DNA from: TMED69 sp964642505
Lineage (GTDB): Bacteria; Pseudomonadota; Gammaproteobacteria; Ga0077536
Length of the DNA stretch: 18,105 nucleotides
Direction: 5' to 3'
Assembly: GCA_964642505.1 (NCBI GenBank)
Contig: CAZXQY010000054.1
Coordinates: 1 to 18,105 of the forward strand
This document shows positions 1 through 8,131 of the stretch, one piece after another. A program made the position numbers and the translations under genes. The notes below the pieces were generated by a model. That model did not search any database. It was not told the DNA's origin and saw nothing but the letters and a program-made list of their open reading frames with translations. Position 1 is the stretch's first letter. Every line of letters begins with the position of its first letter.

Positions 1-1275
1 TAACTTCAGCTGATTTCGACTGAGTGTTAACTTGCCTTCTACGTAATGCCTAGGACTAATATCGGCGACACCTTCTTCTTTACTAAGTTCGTTTATCAAT
101 TTGATAAATAGTAAACCGTTTCCAAGTTGATGGAAAAAAGAATTGGTCGCAAAATCTCCATCCCCAACCACAATCACAGTAGCTTTTGTATCCAAATCCT
201 TTGTTATAACCCCAAGTGTTCGCGGCCCGAATGAATCTTCCGCGCCTTCTAAGACACTTTTCGGCCCCGTCGATATCAGAACATCTGTTCTTAACTTACG
301 ATTCACCGGCTTCAGAGTCGGTTTCAATTCCATAGCACCTGGAAAGAAAGATAGTGGTAGGCCTCTAGTGGCACGATGTCTCGGATAATCAGAAATCGCC
401 GGCGTAGACGGGTCCGCCCAATAGTGACTGTCCAAATCTTTGATCCTACGTCGTCCGACGGATATTCCGTATTCACTCAATATATCCTCCAAACCGGCCC
501 TAACATCTGGTTCCAACAAAAACAGTGCTCGACCCGAGTCCTCCAAATAACCCTTCAAAACCTCATTTTCCCTATCGTGGAACGGAGCCTGAGGTGACGC
601 GACCACTAACATCGCGCAGTCTACCAACGAATCAGGTCCTCGAATTAGCATTCGTTGCTCAACTTTAAATCCCAATAATTCTAAGGATTTGCGAGCCATA
701 CCCATCCCATGCCTTTCATGGAGAGTGATAGGCCTCCCTCCCGTAGAGTGACTATGTTTCGTCATCGTGTCTTCTGAGTGATCGTGAGTCTGCAAACTAA
801 ATGGGTTGCTCTCTATATGACCGTCGCTGAAGCATACTAAACCCATTTCCTCGCTAACAACCCGAACCAGAGCATTAATGAAACCAACTTCCGTCGGTTC
901 ATTGAACGATACAGTTCGACCTTCACTTTTAAAAACACCGCTACCTGAAAACCGGATCCCATTGGCCTCAGCCAGTGAAGGCTCTAAAATAGGATCAAAC
1001 ATTTGTACGGAAATGAATTTAGATTTATTAGCAAGGTCTCTGAGAGTACTGGCGGAGTCTTTTAATGCTCGATTTCTCATGTCATAGGCGAAAACGATAT
1101 GGACAGGCTTGGAAATTTTGTCGACAACTTTTTGTGTACTCTCAGAGAGACTGTAAATTTTAGCCGTAGTGAGATCTAATCGATAAGGGTGTTCTATGAC
1201 CAAAACGTTCAGTACAGAACATAAAATTATTGTTAACCCCAATTGCAGAAGAGATTTCCACTTCGATAGTCGCAC
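1..1275 (-). CDS. GldG-type ABC transporter auxiliary protein, C-terminus cut by window edge
   Basis: This frame is open from a GTG at 1275 to base 1 (425 codons, no stop), so the C-terminus is missing. The GTG is preceded by AGGAAG, which overlaps the end of the permease gene, and begins 6 nt after that gene's stop. One hydrophobic segment (about residues 8-27) is followed by a long soluble region containing YRLDLT and YSLS near residues 31-44. That start is typical of GldG/ABC_transp_aux (DUF4350-like) proteins, which are membrane-anchored extracytoplasmic partners of GldA/GldF-like ABC modules. The family usually has a closing C-terminal membrane helix, which would lie beyond the window. 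The FSDGHIE segment (about 149-155) matches the position of the family's GHGE-like motif. It is followed by an unusual His-rich stretch with H164, H166, H174, H176, H186 and H189. The substrate is unknown. The family call rests on the motif and on gene order after an ATPase and a permease. Confidence 0.8.
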   Translation of the reverse strand, partial: MRLSKWKSLLQLGLTIILCSVLNVLVIEHPYRLDLTTAKIYSLSESTQKVVDKISKPVHIVFAYDMRNRALKDSASTLRDLANKSKFISVQMFDPILEPSLAEANGIRFSGSGVFKSEGRTVSFNEPTEVGFINALVRVVSEEMGLVCFSDGHIESNPFSLQTHDHSEDTMTKHSHSTGGRPITLHERHGMGMARKSLELLGFKVEQRMLIRGPDSLVDCAMLVVASPQAPFHDRENEVLKGYLEDSGRALFLLEPDVRAGLEDILSEYGISVGRRRIKDLDSHYWADPSTPAISDYPRHRATRGLPLSFFPGAMELKPTLKPVNRKLRTDVLISTGPKSVLEGAEDSFGPRTLGVITKDLDTKATVIVVGDGDFATNSFFHQLGNGLLFIKLINELSKEEGVADISPRHYVEGKLTLSRNQLKL

Positions 1276-1281
1276 AATCCG

Positions 1282-1989
1282 TTACTTCCTAACCGCCAGG
1301 GCCGTGGAAGAGGCCACTAAGCAAAGAACTATTGAGCTTAGAAAATAAACGACCGACCCCAAATCTAAGACTCCTCGAATTAAGTCGAGATACGCCTCTG
1401 AAAAAGACACATGAATAATAATTTCGGACACGATCTTGGAAGTCGTCAGGGCAGTCGCATAGTCTGCAAACCATAGAGCTATTAAAACAATCCAAGTTAC
1501 CACTGCAGATACGATCTGATTTTTTGAAAACACGGAGACCAAAACCCCAATCGCTATAAACGTACTTCCCAACAAAGTAATACCTAGATATCCTCCTAAA
1601 ATTGGTCCAAGATCAGGCTCTGAGAAGATCATTAAAACGGCGACAGAAGTCATACTTCCAAGCAACATAATAGCGAGGAGAGTTAATAGAGCTAAAAATT
1701 TCGTCAATACCATTAGATAACTTCCTATCTGTAGGGTTACTAGAAGCTCATAAGTGCCTTGTCTATACTCTTCTGGGAAACTCCTCATAGACATAAGAGG
1801 CGCCAGAAGTAATAAAAGAATACTCATGTTATGGAACGCACTAACCATATCGATTGCTGAAACAAAAATCTTATTGAAACTGAAAAAAAAGCCACTTGCT
1901 AACCAGAAAGAACCAATGACGACGTAACCAATAGGAGTCGCGAAATAGTGCTCTAATTCACGACTGTATAAACTTAAAACCTTTCGCAT
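1282..1989 (-). CDS. ABC-2 type permease, GldF-like
   Basis: A 235-residue membrane protein with about six hydrophobic segments (roughly 20-37, 52-66, 92-117, 125-152, 160-178 and 208-230). The N-terminus (RELEHYFATPIGYVVIG) is the characteristic opening of GldF/NosY-like ABC-2 permeases. The SFPEEYRQGTYELL segment after the second helix matches the conserved cytoplasmic loop of the family (EE+xxGTxExL). It should form the membrane channel of the exporter whose ATPase is encoded just upstream. The start codon overlaps the ATPase stop by one base (TAATG at 1991-1987), implying translational coupling. The next gene follows after 6 nt. The transported substrate cannot be read from the sequence. 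Outside gliding Bacteroidota, GldAFG-like modules are common and mostly uncharacterised, so no gliding role is implied. Confidence 0.88.
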   Translation of the reverse strand: MRKVLSLYSRELEHYFATPIGYVVIGSFWLASGFFFSFNKIFVSAIDMVSAFHNMSILLLLLAPLMSMRSFPEEYRQGTYELLVTLQIGSYLMVLTKFLALLTLLAIMLLGSMTSVAVLMIFSEPDLGPILGGYLGITLLGSTFIAIGVLVSVFSKNQIVSAVVTWIVLIALWFADYATALTTSKIVSEIIIHVSFSEAYLDLIRGVLDLGSVVYFLSSIVLCLVASSTALAVRK

Positions 1990-2912
1990 TATCTCGCTTC
2001 TTTTCTCATCGCCCTCAAACGCGCTTCCAGGCTTGTTTCTAATTCTTGAAAACTAAACAATTCTCCCCCACTCGTTAGTATTCGAGAAATTTGTGGTTTT
2101 TCCAGGGGCCGCAGACTTAAAACCAACCGGTAAACCAAGCCATTGACTTGTTCTTCTTCTAATATGCAATTCGGGACGGCAGACTCTAAACCCTGCCGGA
2201 GAACATTGATTCTCGAAGTTCTAACAAGAACTTCAACACGAGAATCCAAACCTTCTTCCTTGATGTTAACTAGAATACCATCATCCAAAAAAACGGACCT
2301 ACTACATATGGTTTCTATTTCCTGCATTACATGGCTAGAAAATAATATCGCCCGATCATTCGCCGCTTCTAGAATCATTGCTCGGATATCTACCAACTGA
2401 AAGGGATCAAGACCATTCATCGGCTCGTCTAGAACTAAAAGATCTGAATCTCCCAAAAACGCTTGAGCCAATCCTAGTCGTTGCCGATAACCCTTCGACA
2501 GATTACCGATTACGCTATGTCTAACGGAAACCAATCCGAAAGCAGCGACAACCTTATTGACTTGCTCCAAAATCCCATCGCTGGGGATGTTTTTAAGGGT
2601 AGCAATGAATCTAAGATAACGTTCTACCTTAGACGCATCGTATAATGGAGCCCTTTCGGGAAGATAACCAATAGTAATTGCATCGTTATTTGAACGGCCA
2701 GTGGGACTTGCATGTTTAACAGTACCGCCATCTGGCAAAAGGAATCCAACGACAATTCGTAATAGCGTAGTTTTACCTGCTCCGTTAGGGCCTACTAACC
2801 CAACCACTTCCTTCGGCAGAACTGAGAGATCAACACTTTTTAAAACACTGTTTCTTCCAAATTTCTTTGATACCCCTTGTAACTCGAGAACAGCCTCCTG
2901 GGTTCCAGTCAT
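1989..2912 (-). CDS. ABC transporter ATP-binding protein, GldA-like
   Basis: A 307-residue ATPase with all the nucleotide-binding motifs: Walker A GPNGAGKT (41-48), the GYLPERAPLY segment of the Q-loop region (about 82-91, where the GldA subgroup has Glu), signature LSKGYRQR (138-145), Walker B LLVLDEP (158-164) with catalytic Glu163, and the switch His in FSSHVMQE (H194). The LSKGYRQRLGLAQA form of the signature is typical of GldA/CcmA-type exporter ATPases. The last 90 or so residues form the accessory C-terminal domain seen in this subgroup. It powers the permease and works with the GldG-type subunit encoded downstream. A GGTAGGG-like RBS lies rather far upstream of the ATG, so translation may partly depend on upstream reading. 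The lactonase-like gene ends 39 nt before this start. Confidence 0.92.
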   Translation of the reverse strand: MTGTQEAVLELQGVSKKFGRNSVLKSVDLSVLPKEVVGLVGPNGAGKTTLLRIVVGFLLPDGGTVKHASPTGRSNNDAITIGYLPERAPLYDASKVERYLRFIATLKNIPSDGILEQVNKVVAAFGLVSVRHSVIGNLSKGYRQRLGLAQAFLGDSDLLVLDEPMNGLDPFQLVDIRAMILEAANDRAILFSSHVMQEIETICSRSVFLDDGILVNIKEEGLDSRVEVLVRTSRINVLRQGLESAVPNCILEEEQVNGLVYRLVLSLRPLEKPQISRILTSGGELFSFQELETSLEARLRAMRKEAR

Positions 2913-2951
2913 TTTAATTTTTTAATTCCCTACCTCGATCAACCACCAGGA

Positions 2952-3812
2952 CTAGTCATAAAATGTATCGTGTTTATGCTCCGAGTATTGCTGGATACCA
3001 TGTGAATACCAGATCGAACCTTCGTGGGCATCACGGAGCATTTTCAAACGGTCAATAGATTTCATCGACTCGTAAGTATTCCAAGTAATTCCAGGTATAG
3101 CACCCGCCTCATTTTCAGGTGTGTAAATCGCGTCTCCAGCCAGGAATAAAGTACCCGTATTTTCCAGTTTCACCATTAAGGATTGATGTCCTTGTGTATG
3201 ACCTTTGGTGTCCAAAACAACAACCTTGCCATCACCAAAAAGGTCGAAATCGCCATCTAGCTCAAGGTAATTAAAGTTTCTCGCATCATCGTAATCTTTT
3301 AAAACAAAGGCCGCTCGTTGAAACTTTTCCGGCCACCAAGCAGCCTTTAGTTCCTTCCGCTGAACAACATGGATGGCTTTTGGAAACATTTCCATGTTAC
3401 CTGCGTGATCTAAGTGCATATGAGAATAAATAACATACTTAACGTCATCTACTGAAAAACCAAATTTTTCCAACCATTTATCTATCACCTGATCACGTCT
3501 TTGATTTGGTAGAAACGCAGAGCATAGTCCCTTGCCCCAATAATTCTCACATTTGCCATCCGATACCAATACATTCATACCCGTGTCGTATAGCAACAAA
3601 CCTCTGGGATGCTTTATAATATACATTGCAACAGGAAATTCGAGAATCTTCCCTACGTCCTTCATTGCCGTAAGCCAACCTTTATCAAATTTCAATACAC
3701 CGCTGGATACTTGGTACAACTTTATCGGTTCCGCAGATGATACGGGTAAAGAAAAGGAACCCAAGATATATAATAAAACTAGGAGTTTGCCGTTAATACT
3801 TCGCTTCGCCAT
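2952..3812 (-). CDS. Exported metallo-beta-lactamase-fold hydrolase, AHL-lactonase-like
   Basis: A 286-residue protein with a Sec signal peptide: KR near the N-terminus, a hydrophobic core (about 9-22) and a likely cleavage site at VSSA|EP near residue 27. The mature part has the full dinuclear zinc set of the metallo-beta-lactamase fold: HMHLDH (H131, H133, D135, H136), H205 in GHTQGH, D227 in AGDAIYTP and H271 in YSHG. The GDAIYT motif puts a Tyr (Y230) where AiiA-type N-acyl-homoserine lactonases carry their active-site Tyr. Mature length (about 259) fits that family. A periplasmic or secreted lactonase acting on acyl-homoserine lactones or other lactones is therefore likely, but other lactone or ester substrates are possible. 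A strong RBS (GGGGAG) precedes the ATG by about 8 nt. It lies between ribA (80 nt upstream) and the ABC module (39 nt downstream) on the same strand. Confidence 0.82.
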   Translation of the reverse strand: MAKRSINGKLLVLLYILGSFSLPVSSAEPIKLYQVSSGVLKFDKGWLTAMKDVGKILEFPVAMYIIKHPRGLLLYDTGMNVLVSDGKCENYWGKGLCSAFLPNQRRDQVIDKWLEKFGFSVDDVKYVIYSHMHLDHAGNMEMFPKAIHVVQRKELKAAWWPEKFQRAAFVLKDYDDARNFNYLELDGDFDLFGDGKVVVLDTKGHTQGHQSLMVKLENTGTLFLAGDAIYTPENEAGAIPGITWNTYESMKSIDRLKMLRDAHEGSIWYSHGIQQYSEHKHDTFYD

Positions 3813-3892
3813 ACTCGTTTTCTCCCCAAAAGATTTTTATTTTCAACCAAATCTACGTGTTTCTCGCCGTCATTTCATCCCCTAGCACCATG

Positions 3893-4696
3893 CTATTCAT
3901 CTAAAGAACCGCCAAAATCGTGGCCTTTAGCACGTTTCGCCTCTAAATAGCGCTTGTTATAATCGTTAATCCCAGCACCTATTGGTTCTGCTTTCAAGAT
4001 CGACAAACCGTTTTGTTTTAGCTGCCGAGATTTCTCTGGATTGTTAGATATTAACCTGATGCTACCGACCGGCAGCAAATGTTTAAGAACGATAGCCGCG
4101 TCGCTAAAGTCCCGTGAGTCCTCTGGTAATCCCAGGCTTTTGTTGGCCTCATAAGTATCTTGTCCATTATCCTGGAGCAGATACGTGATAGCCTTAGCCC
4201 ACAAGCCAATACCTCTCCCTTCGTGACCGCTCATATACACGACGGCACCGGTTCCATCCTGTCTTATTCGGTTAAAAGATTCCGCCAACTGCGGTCCGCA
4301 ATCGCACCTCATCGAACCAAAGATATCACCGGTGAGACAACACGAGTGGACTCTGACCAACGGGTGATTAGCTTTTTCGAAGCCCGGCAACGCTAAGATA
4401 GAGTTTACTGACATAGTACTACCGATCAATCGCCGGAAAGCTTCCCCATTACCGCATTCAACACTAAGACCAGCTTGAACAACCGCAGAAAGTTCAGTTC
4501 GTCTGACGAAGCAGTACCAATCTAGCACAACTTCTTCTCCATCCGGAAACGTTTTAGGTATGGGTACCGGTCCCAAAATGGAAATAAAAGGCTCTCCATC
4601 ATCTTCGGAAAGGACTCTGCCGTCACGGTCTAGGGTCTTTAATTTCCCCTGCTTTTCCAGAAGAATACGGACACCTTCGTCAACGTAGCTAAACAT
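3893..4696 (-). CDS. ribA: GTP cyclohydrolase II (stand-alone, N-terminally extended)
   Basis: GTP cyclohydrolase II converts GTP to 2,5-diamino-6-ribosylamino-4(3H)-pyrimidinone 5'-phosphate, formate and diphosphate, the first step of riboflavin synthesis. The catalytic core is clear: HSCCLTGD and RCDCG provide the three zinc cysteines (C120, C131, C133), then GHEGRGIG (157-164), TYLLQDNG with the conserved Tyr172, YEAN, and PEDSRDF with the Asp-x-Arg pair (D193, R195), then ISNNPEK. There is no DHBP synthase (RibB) domain. At 267 residues it is longer than E. coli RibA (196): about 50 extra N-terminal residues and an insertion around residues 80-110 before the zinc site. Residues 1-50 match nothing I recognise. 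It sits 41 nt downstream of an F420-type oxidoreductase gene, in the same direction. Confidence 0.93.
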   Translation of the reverse strand: MFSYVDEGVRILLEKQGKLKTLDRDGRVLSEDDGEPFISILGPVPIPKTFPDGEEVVLDWYCFVRRTELSAVVQAGLSVECGNGEAFRRLIGSTMSVNSILALPGFEKANHPLVRVHSCCLTGDIFGSMRCDCGPQLAESFNRIRQDGTGAVVYMSGHEGRGIGLWAKAITYLLQDNGQDTYEANKSLGLPEDSRDFSDAAIVLKHLLPVGSIRLISNNPEKSRQLKQNGLSILKAEPIGAGINDYNKRYLEAKRAKGHDFGGSLDE

Positions 4697-4737
4697 GGAT
4701 AATTAGCGCACAAACCTAGCCAAAAACTTATTCAATT

Positions 4738-5607
4738 TTAGCCCACTAACGATTCTAAAGCAGAGTAATCGGGACCTGGCTTACCATCGGCACGCAGTGC
4801 TTGAACCACCACCTGATCAGCTCCGTTTTCGAGGTAGCGTACCAATTTGCTCTTTACGCTCGCTACGTCACCCCATAAAACCATGGCATCCATCAAACGA
4901 TCGCTACCACCATTTTCCAAATCTTCTGCTCCAAAGCCCAACCGGAACCAGTTCTTGTAATAATTCGGCAACGGCATATATGGACTCAAGGCAGCTCGTG
5001 CTACTTCGCGAGCCTCGACCGGATCTTCCGTAAGACAGACTTTCTGTTCACAAAAAATTAGGCCAGAGGACCCCATAGCTGCTCGAGAAAGGGCTACCTG
5101 GTCCGGTGTAATATTGTACGGGAAAGTTCCCATAGTCTTCTCAGACGACAGCTTCGACATATTAGGGCCAAGCGCTGCCAGGACCGTCTGTTTTTCCTCC
5201 GGAGCTCCTCCAAAAGCCTCCCAAGCAGCATCCATATCCTCCAAGTATTTTCTCATTGTAGCAACCGGCTTAGAATACTCGTGCCCCCGTACATCAGATA
5301 CTAGAGGAGCATGTGACACTCCTAAACCTAAAACGAAACGCCCCCCGTACAGAGCATTCAAACTATTACACCCCATTACAGAAGCCGAGGAATCACGAGC
5401 GTAAATATTTGCTATACCACTGGCTACAATCAATTTAGAACTCTGGCTAAGCAAGTATCCGCCTATCGCAAAAGTTTCATAATTGAAAGCCTCGGGATAC
5501 CAAAGGGTGGAATATCCTAACTCCTCCGAACGACTACAAAGCTCAGAAAGTCCTTTAGCATCAAGTTGATCCGTAAATGCGAACACTCCATATTTTCCGA
5601 ATTTCAT
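4738..5607 (-). CDS. LLM-class F420-dependent oxidoreductase (TIGR03620-like)
   Basis: A 289-residue luciferase-like TIM-barrel protein. Recognisable segments are the first strand GKYGVFAF, the LGYSTLWYPEA segment (about 30-40), the ASGIANIYARD segment (about 62-72) that in this class lines the cofactor pocket, and FVLGLGVSHAPLV (about 91-103). Length and motifs fit the F420-dependent LLM subgroup best known from mycobacteria (MSMEG_4141-like). The cofactor (F420 versus FMN) cannot be proved from sequence. Members carry out hydride transfer or monooxygenation on hydrophobic or cyclic substrates. The start is supported by a strong RBS (AGGGGGTC) a few nt before the ATG. It is the first gene of the minus-strand cluster and is divergent from the acyl-CoA dehydrogenase gene, sharing a 179-bp promoter region with it. 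Confidence 0.85.
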   Translation of the reverse strand: MKFGKYGVFAFTDQLDAKGLSELCSRSEELGYSTLWYPEAFNYETFAIGGYLLSQSSKLIVASGIANIYARDSSASVMGCNSLNALYGGRFVLGLGVSHAPLVSDVRGHEYSKPVATMRKYLEDMDAAWEAFGGAPEEKQTVLAALGPNMSKLSSEKTMGTFPYNITPDQVALSRAAMGSSGLIFCEQKVCLTEDPVEAREVARAALSPYMPLPNYYKNWFRLGFGAEDLENGGSDRLMDAMVLWGDVASVKSKLVRYLENGADQVVVQALRADGKPGPDYSALESLVG

Positions 5608-5655
5608 TCTGACCCCCTAAATAGTCTTGGAAATTTTCTTTGTCGGTCGACAATC

Positions 5656-5708
5656 TTATAACCTAATTCTACCTGGAATTGACAAAACTAGCAGCTTTTC
5701 CCTTATAA
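5656..5708. promoter_or_regulatory. Candidate back-to-back divergent promoters
   Basis: On the plus strand TTGACA (5679-5684) is followed after 18 nt by TTATAA (5703-5708), upstream of the acyl-CoA dehydrogenase gene. On the minus strand TTGTCA (5685-5680) is followed after 18 nt by TTATAA (5661-5656), upstream of the LLM oxidoreductase gene. The two -35 elements overlap by five bases, so polymerase or a regulator bound there would affect both directions. This is consensus matching only. A TATAAA one base further along is an alternative forward -10. Confidence 0.4.
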
Positions 5709-5786
5709 AAATTGTACATACTCAACGGTCGTCTTGGTAACATATAGGAAAGTTGAGCGTTTCTAATCTAATATTAAGGTGGGCAC

Positions 5787-6923
5787 ATGATCAATCGGAC
5801 AGTCTACTCGGAAGAACACGAAATATTTAGAGAAAGCGTCAAAAAATTTGTCGCAAAAGAAATAGAGCCCTTTCACAGTCAATGGGAAAAAGATGGAATC
5901 GTAAGTAGGGACCTCTGGTTGGCAGCCGGCGAAAACGGATTACTGTGTTCATTTATTCCCGAAAAATATGGCGGCCCCGGTGGCGATTTTTTACACACGG
6001 CAATTGTCATCGAAGAATTAGCTAAAGTAGAGGCGAGCGGCCCGGCGTTTCATCTACATTCTGGAATTGTAGCTCCCTACATTCTCCACTATGGCTCTGA
6101 AGAACAGAAAACTCGTCTACTACCGAAAATGTGTAAAGGAGAAATAATTGGGGCTATTGCAATGAGCGAACCGAATGCTGGTAGCGATTTGGCAGGCATA
6201 CAAACTGGAGCTGTGCGTAAGGGTGACGAATACACGATAAATGGCCAAAAAACCTTCATTTCAAATGGGCAATTAGCAGATCTTGTTGTAACAGCCTGCA
6301 AGACGGACAAAGAGGCTGGCGCAAAAGGCATTAGTCTACTTCTAGTCGAACGCGGTGACCACGGTTTTTCCCGAGGAAGGAATCTAGATAAAATCGGATG
6401 GAAAGCACAGGATACCTCTGAACTGTTCTTCGAAGATCTGAAAATACCTGTTGACAGACTGCTAGGAGATGAGAATAAGGGTTTCTCTTATCTGATTGAC
6501 GAACTAGCACAAGAAAGGCTTATTGTTGCCATAAGAGCAGCCGCAACAATTGAGGCAGCCTTAGACGAAACAGTCAGGTACACAAAAGACCGAAAGGCTT
6601 TTGGAAAAACTGTTTTCGGGTTTCAAAATACCCGTTTCAAGTTGGCTGAAGTTAAAACTCAAGCGACGGTTGTTCGCGTTTTTGTGGATCAATGTCTCTA
6701 CCTACATATAGGGAATAAATTATCAGCCGACGACGCCGCTATGGCAAAATTGTATAGTACTGAGATTATGTGCTCGGTTCTGGACGATTGCTTGCAGCTT
6801 TTTGGAGGATATGGCTACATGTGGGAGTTTCCCATCGCACGAGCTTGGGCAGGTCAACGGGTCGCCCGTATAGCTGGCGGGTCCAGTGAAGTAATGAAAG
6901 AAATAATATCGCGGACCCTGTAA
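5787..6923 (+). CDS. Acyl-CoA dehydrogenase, LCAD/IVD-type
   Basis: A 378-residue FAD-dependent dehydrogenase introducing an alpha,beta double bond into an acyl-CoA. FAD/substrate motifs are AIAMSEPNAGSDLAG (123-137), YTINGQKTFISNG (149-161), RKAFGKTVFGFQNTRFKLAE (269-288) and QLFGGYGYMWE (337-347). The usual C-terminal catalytic Glu of MCAD/SCAD (IYEGT) is replaced by Gly (IAGGS, G364). A Glu occurs instead in LAQERL (E243), the position used by long-chain and isovaleryl-CoA dehydrogenases. The base is thus probably E243, pointing to long or branched acyl substrates. AAGGTGG lies 7 nt before the ATG. The amidohydrolase gene follows after about 30 nt and is probably co-transcribed. The enzyme is cytoplasmic and would pass electrons to ETF. 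Confidence 0.95.
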   Translation: MINRTVYSEEHEIFRESVKKFVAKEIEPFHSQWEKDGIVSRDLWLAAGENGLLCSFIPEKYGGPGGDFLHTAIVIEELAKVEASGPAFHLHSGIVAPYILHYGSEEQKTRLLPKMCKGEIIGAIAMSEPNAGSDLAGIQTGAVRKGDEYTINGQKTFISNGQLADLVVTACKTDKEAGAKGISLLLVERGDHGFSRGRNLDKIGWKAQDTSELFFEDLKIPVDRLLGDENKGFSYLIDELAQERLIVAIRAAATIEAALDETVRYTKDRKAFGKTVFGFQNTRFKLAEVKTQATVVRVFVDQCLYLHIGNKLSADDAAMAKLYSTEIMCSVLDDCLQLFGGYGYMWEFPIARAWAGQRVARIAGGSSEVMKEIISRTL

Positions 6924-6954
6924 AACGGGAATGCCATAATCAAGGACCTTGAGT

Positions 6955-8115
6955 TTGCATAAATCTGAACATTGCAAAAATCCACTTCGCACGGTAGACG
7001 TAGATGGCCACGTTCTTGAACCCAGAAACACTTGGAAGGAATACCTGGAGCGAAAATATAGGAACCGATCGATCGAATTCGCGATGGAAGACTCAGGAGA
7101 AGTACTGCTAGTAGACGGCAACCCCCTGGAAGTCGTTCGGAATCGAACAGCCTTACTTGGGGGTATTGACTGTGATCCAGAAGTTCTTCTGAGGGGCGGG
7201 AAAAAACTCGTTTACGAAGACGGTTGTCCGCCAGGATCTTATCTTCCGGCAGAGCGTCTAAAAGTCATGGATAGAGAAGGAATTGATATTTCGTTACTGT
7301 ATCCGACGGTAGGGATTTGCTGGGAAGGAAAAACTAACGACGGCGAGTTGGCGGCCGCTTATACTCGAGCTTACAACCGGTGGCTAGTCGATTTTTGTAG
7401 CTACAACCGACAACGGCTGATCCCAATAGCTCACATATCACTCTTAGATCCTGGACTAGCCGTAAAAGAAATAAAAAGAGCGGCGAAAGATGGTTGTAAA
7501 GGAATATTTTTATCGCCCGATTTAAAATCCAGAGGAATGCGACATTTTGATCATCCTGAGCTCAGGAAAGTGTGGGCTACAGCCCAAGATTTGTCATTAC
7601 CGGTCAGTTTTCACGTAGTTGTTAGAGACGAGCGAAGTCACAGCTATTTTGATCCAAAAGGGGAGAAGGCCTATCGATTTGGTTTATTTGACTTTTCTTT
7701 CTTGGCTATAGATGTAATGGCGGCATTCACCGAATTTCTCTCGTTAGGGCTACTTGAACAATACCCAAGCCTCAAGGTTGCCATCCTTGAATCCGGGGCG
7801 AATTGGATTTCAGCATGGTTAGACCGGATGGATCACAAATTTGAGGTTGTACGAAGCACTACTACGTTAACAAAAAAGCCTAGTGACTATTTTTTCAGAC
7901 AGTGTATTGTTTCGGCGGATCCGGACGAAACACTAACCGGAGCAATTGTGAATCACATGGGTGACGATTATTTTGTATGGGCCTCTGATTATCCTCATGT
8001 AGATGCAAGTTACGGCGTACTGAACGAAATTAAAAAAAACCTAGCCGGAATCAGCCGAGAGTCAAAGAGGAAAGTACTCGGAGATAACGCCATACGTTTC
8101 TACGGATTGAGCTAA
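6955..8115 (+). CDS. Amidohydrolase family 2 protein (ACMSD/LigW-like metal-dependent hydrolase or decarboxylase)
   Basis: A roughly 386-residue TIM-barrel metalloenzyme of the amidohydrolase-2 group (PF04909). Numbered from an upstream in-frame TTG at 6949, the metal and active-site positions are VDVDGHVLEP (D19, H21, E24), SFHVV (H222), LESGANW (E281) and ASDYPHVD (D347). The ASDYPH signature is typical of the decarboxylase/hydrolase branch that includes ACMSD, gamma-resorcylate decarboxylase and many uncharacterised proteins in aromatic or steroid catabolism clusters. No ATG fits. TTG at 6955 lies 8 nt after AAGGA, while TTG at 6949 is only 2 nt from it, so 6955 is preferred. It follows the acyl-CoA dehydrogenase gene by about 30 nt, suggesting a two-gene operon, and ends 16 nt before a convergent crotonase gene. 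The exact reaction is unknown. Confidence 0.85.
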   Translation: MHKSEHCKNPLRTVDVDGHVLEPRNTWKEYLERKYRNRSIEFAMEDSGEVLLVDGNPLEVVRNRTALLGGIDCDPEVLLRGGKKLVYEDGCPPGSYLPAERLKVMDREGIDISLLYPTVGICWEGKTNDGELAAAYTRAYNRWLVDFCSYNRQRLIPIAHISLLDPGLAVKEIKRAAKDGCKGIFLSPDLKSRGMRHFDHPELRKVWATAQDLSLPVSFHVVVRDERSHSYFDPKGEKAYRFGLFDFSFLAIDVMAAFTEFLSLGLLEQYPSLKVAILESGANWISAWLDRMDHKFEVVRSTTTLTKKPSDYFFRQCIVSADPDETLTGAIVNHMGDDYFVWASDYPHVDASYGVLNEIKKNLAGISRESKRKVLGDNAIRFYGLS

Positions 8116-8131
8116 CCGGCTAAATTATGCG

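Noticed and set aside
143..1087. Three short plus-strand open frames opposite the GldG-type gene
   Set aside because: They are antisense to a continuous minus-strand frame (1275 to 1) that shows family motifs; no RBS or recognisable domain supports them.
1..3000. Frequent CTAG tetranucleotides
   Set aside because: They occur at about the rate expected from composition; absence of avoidance is a weak taxonomic hint only.
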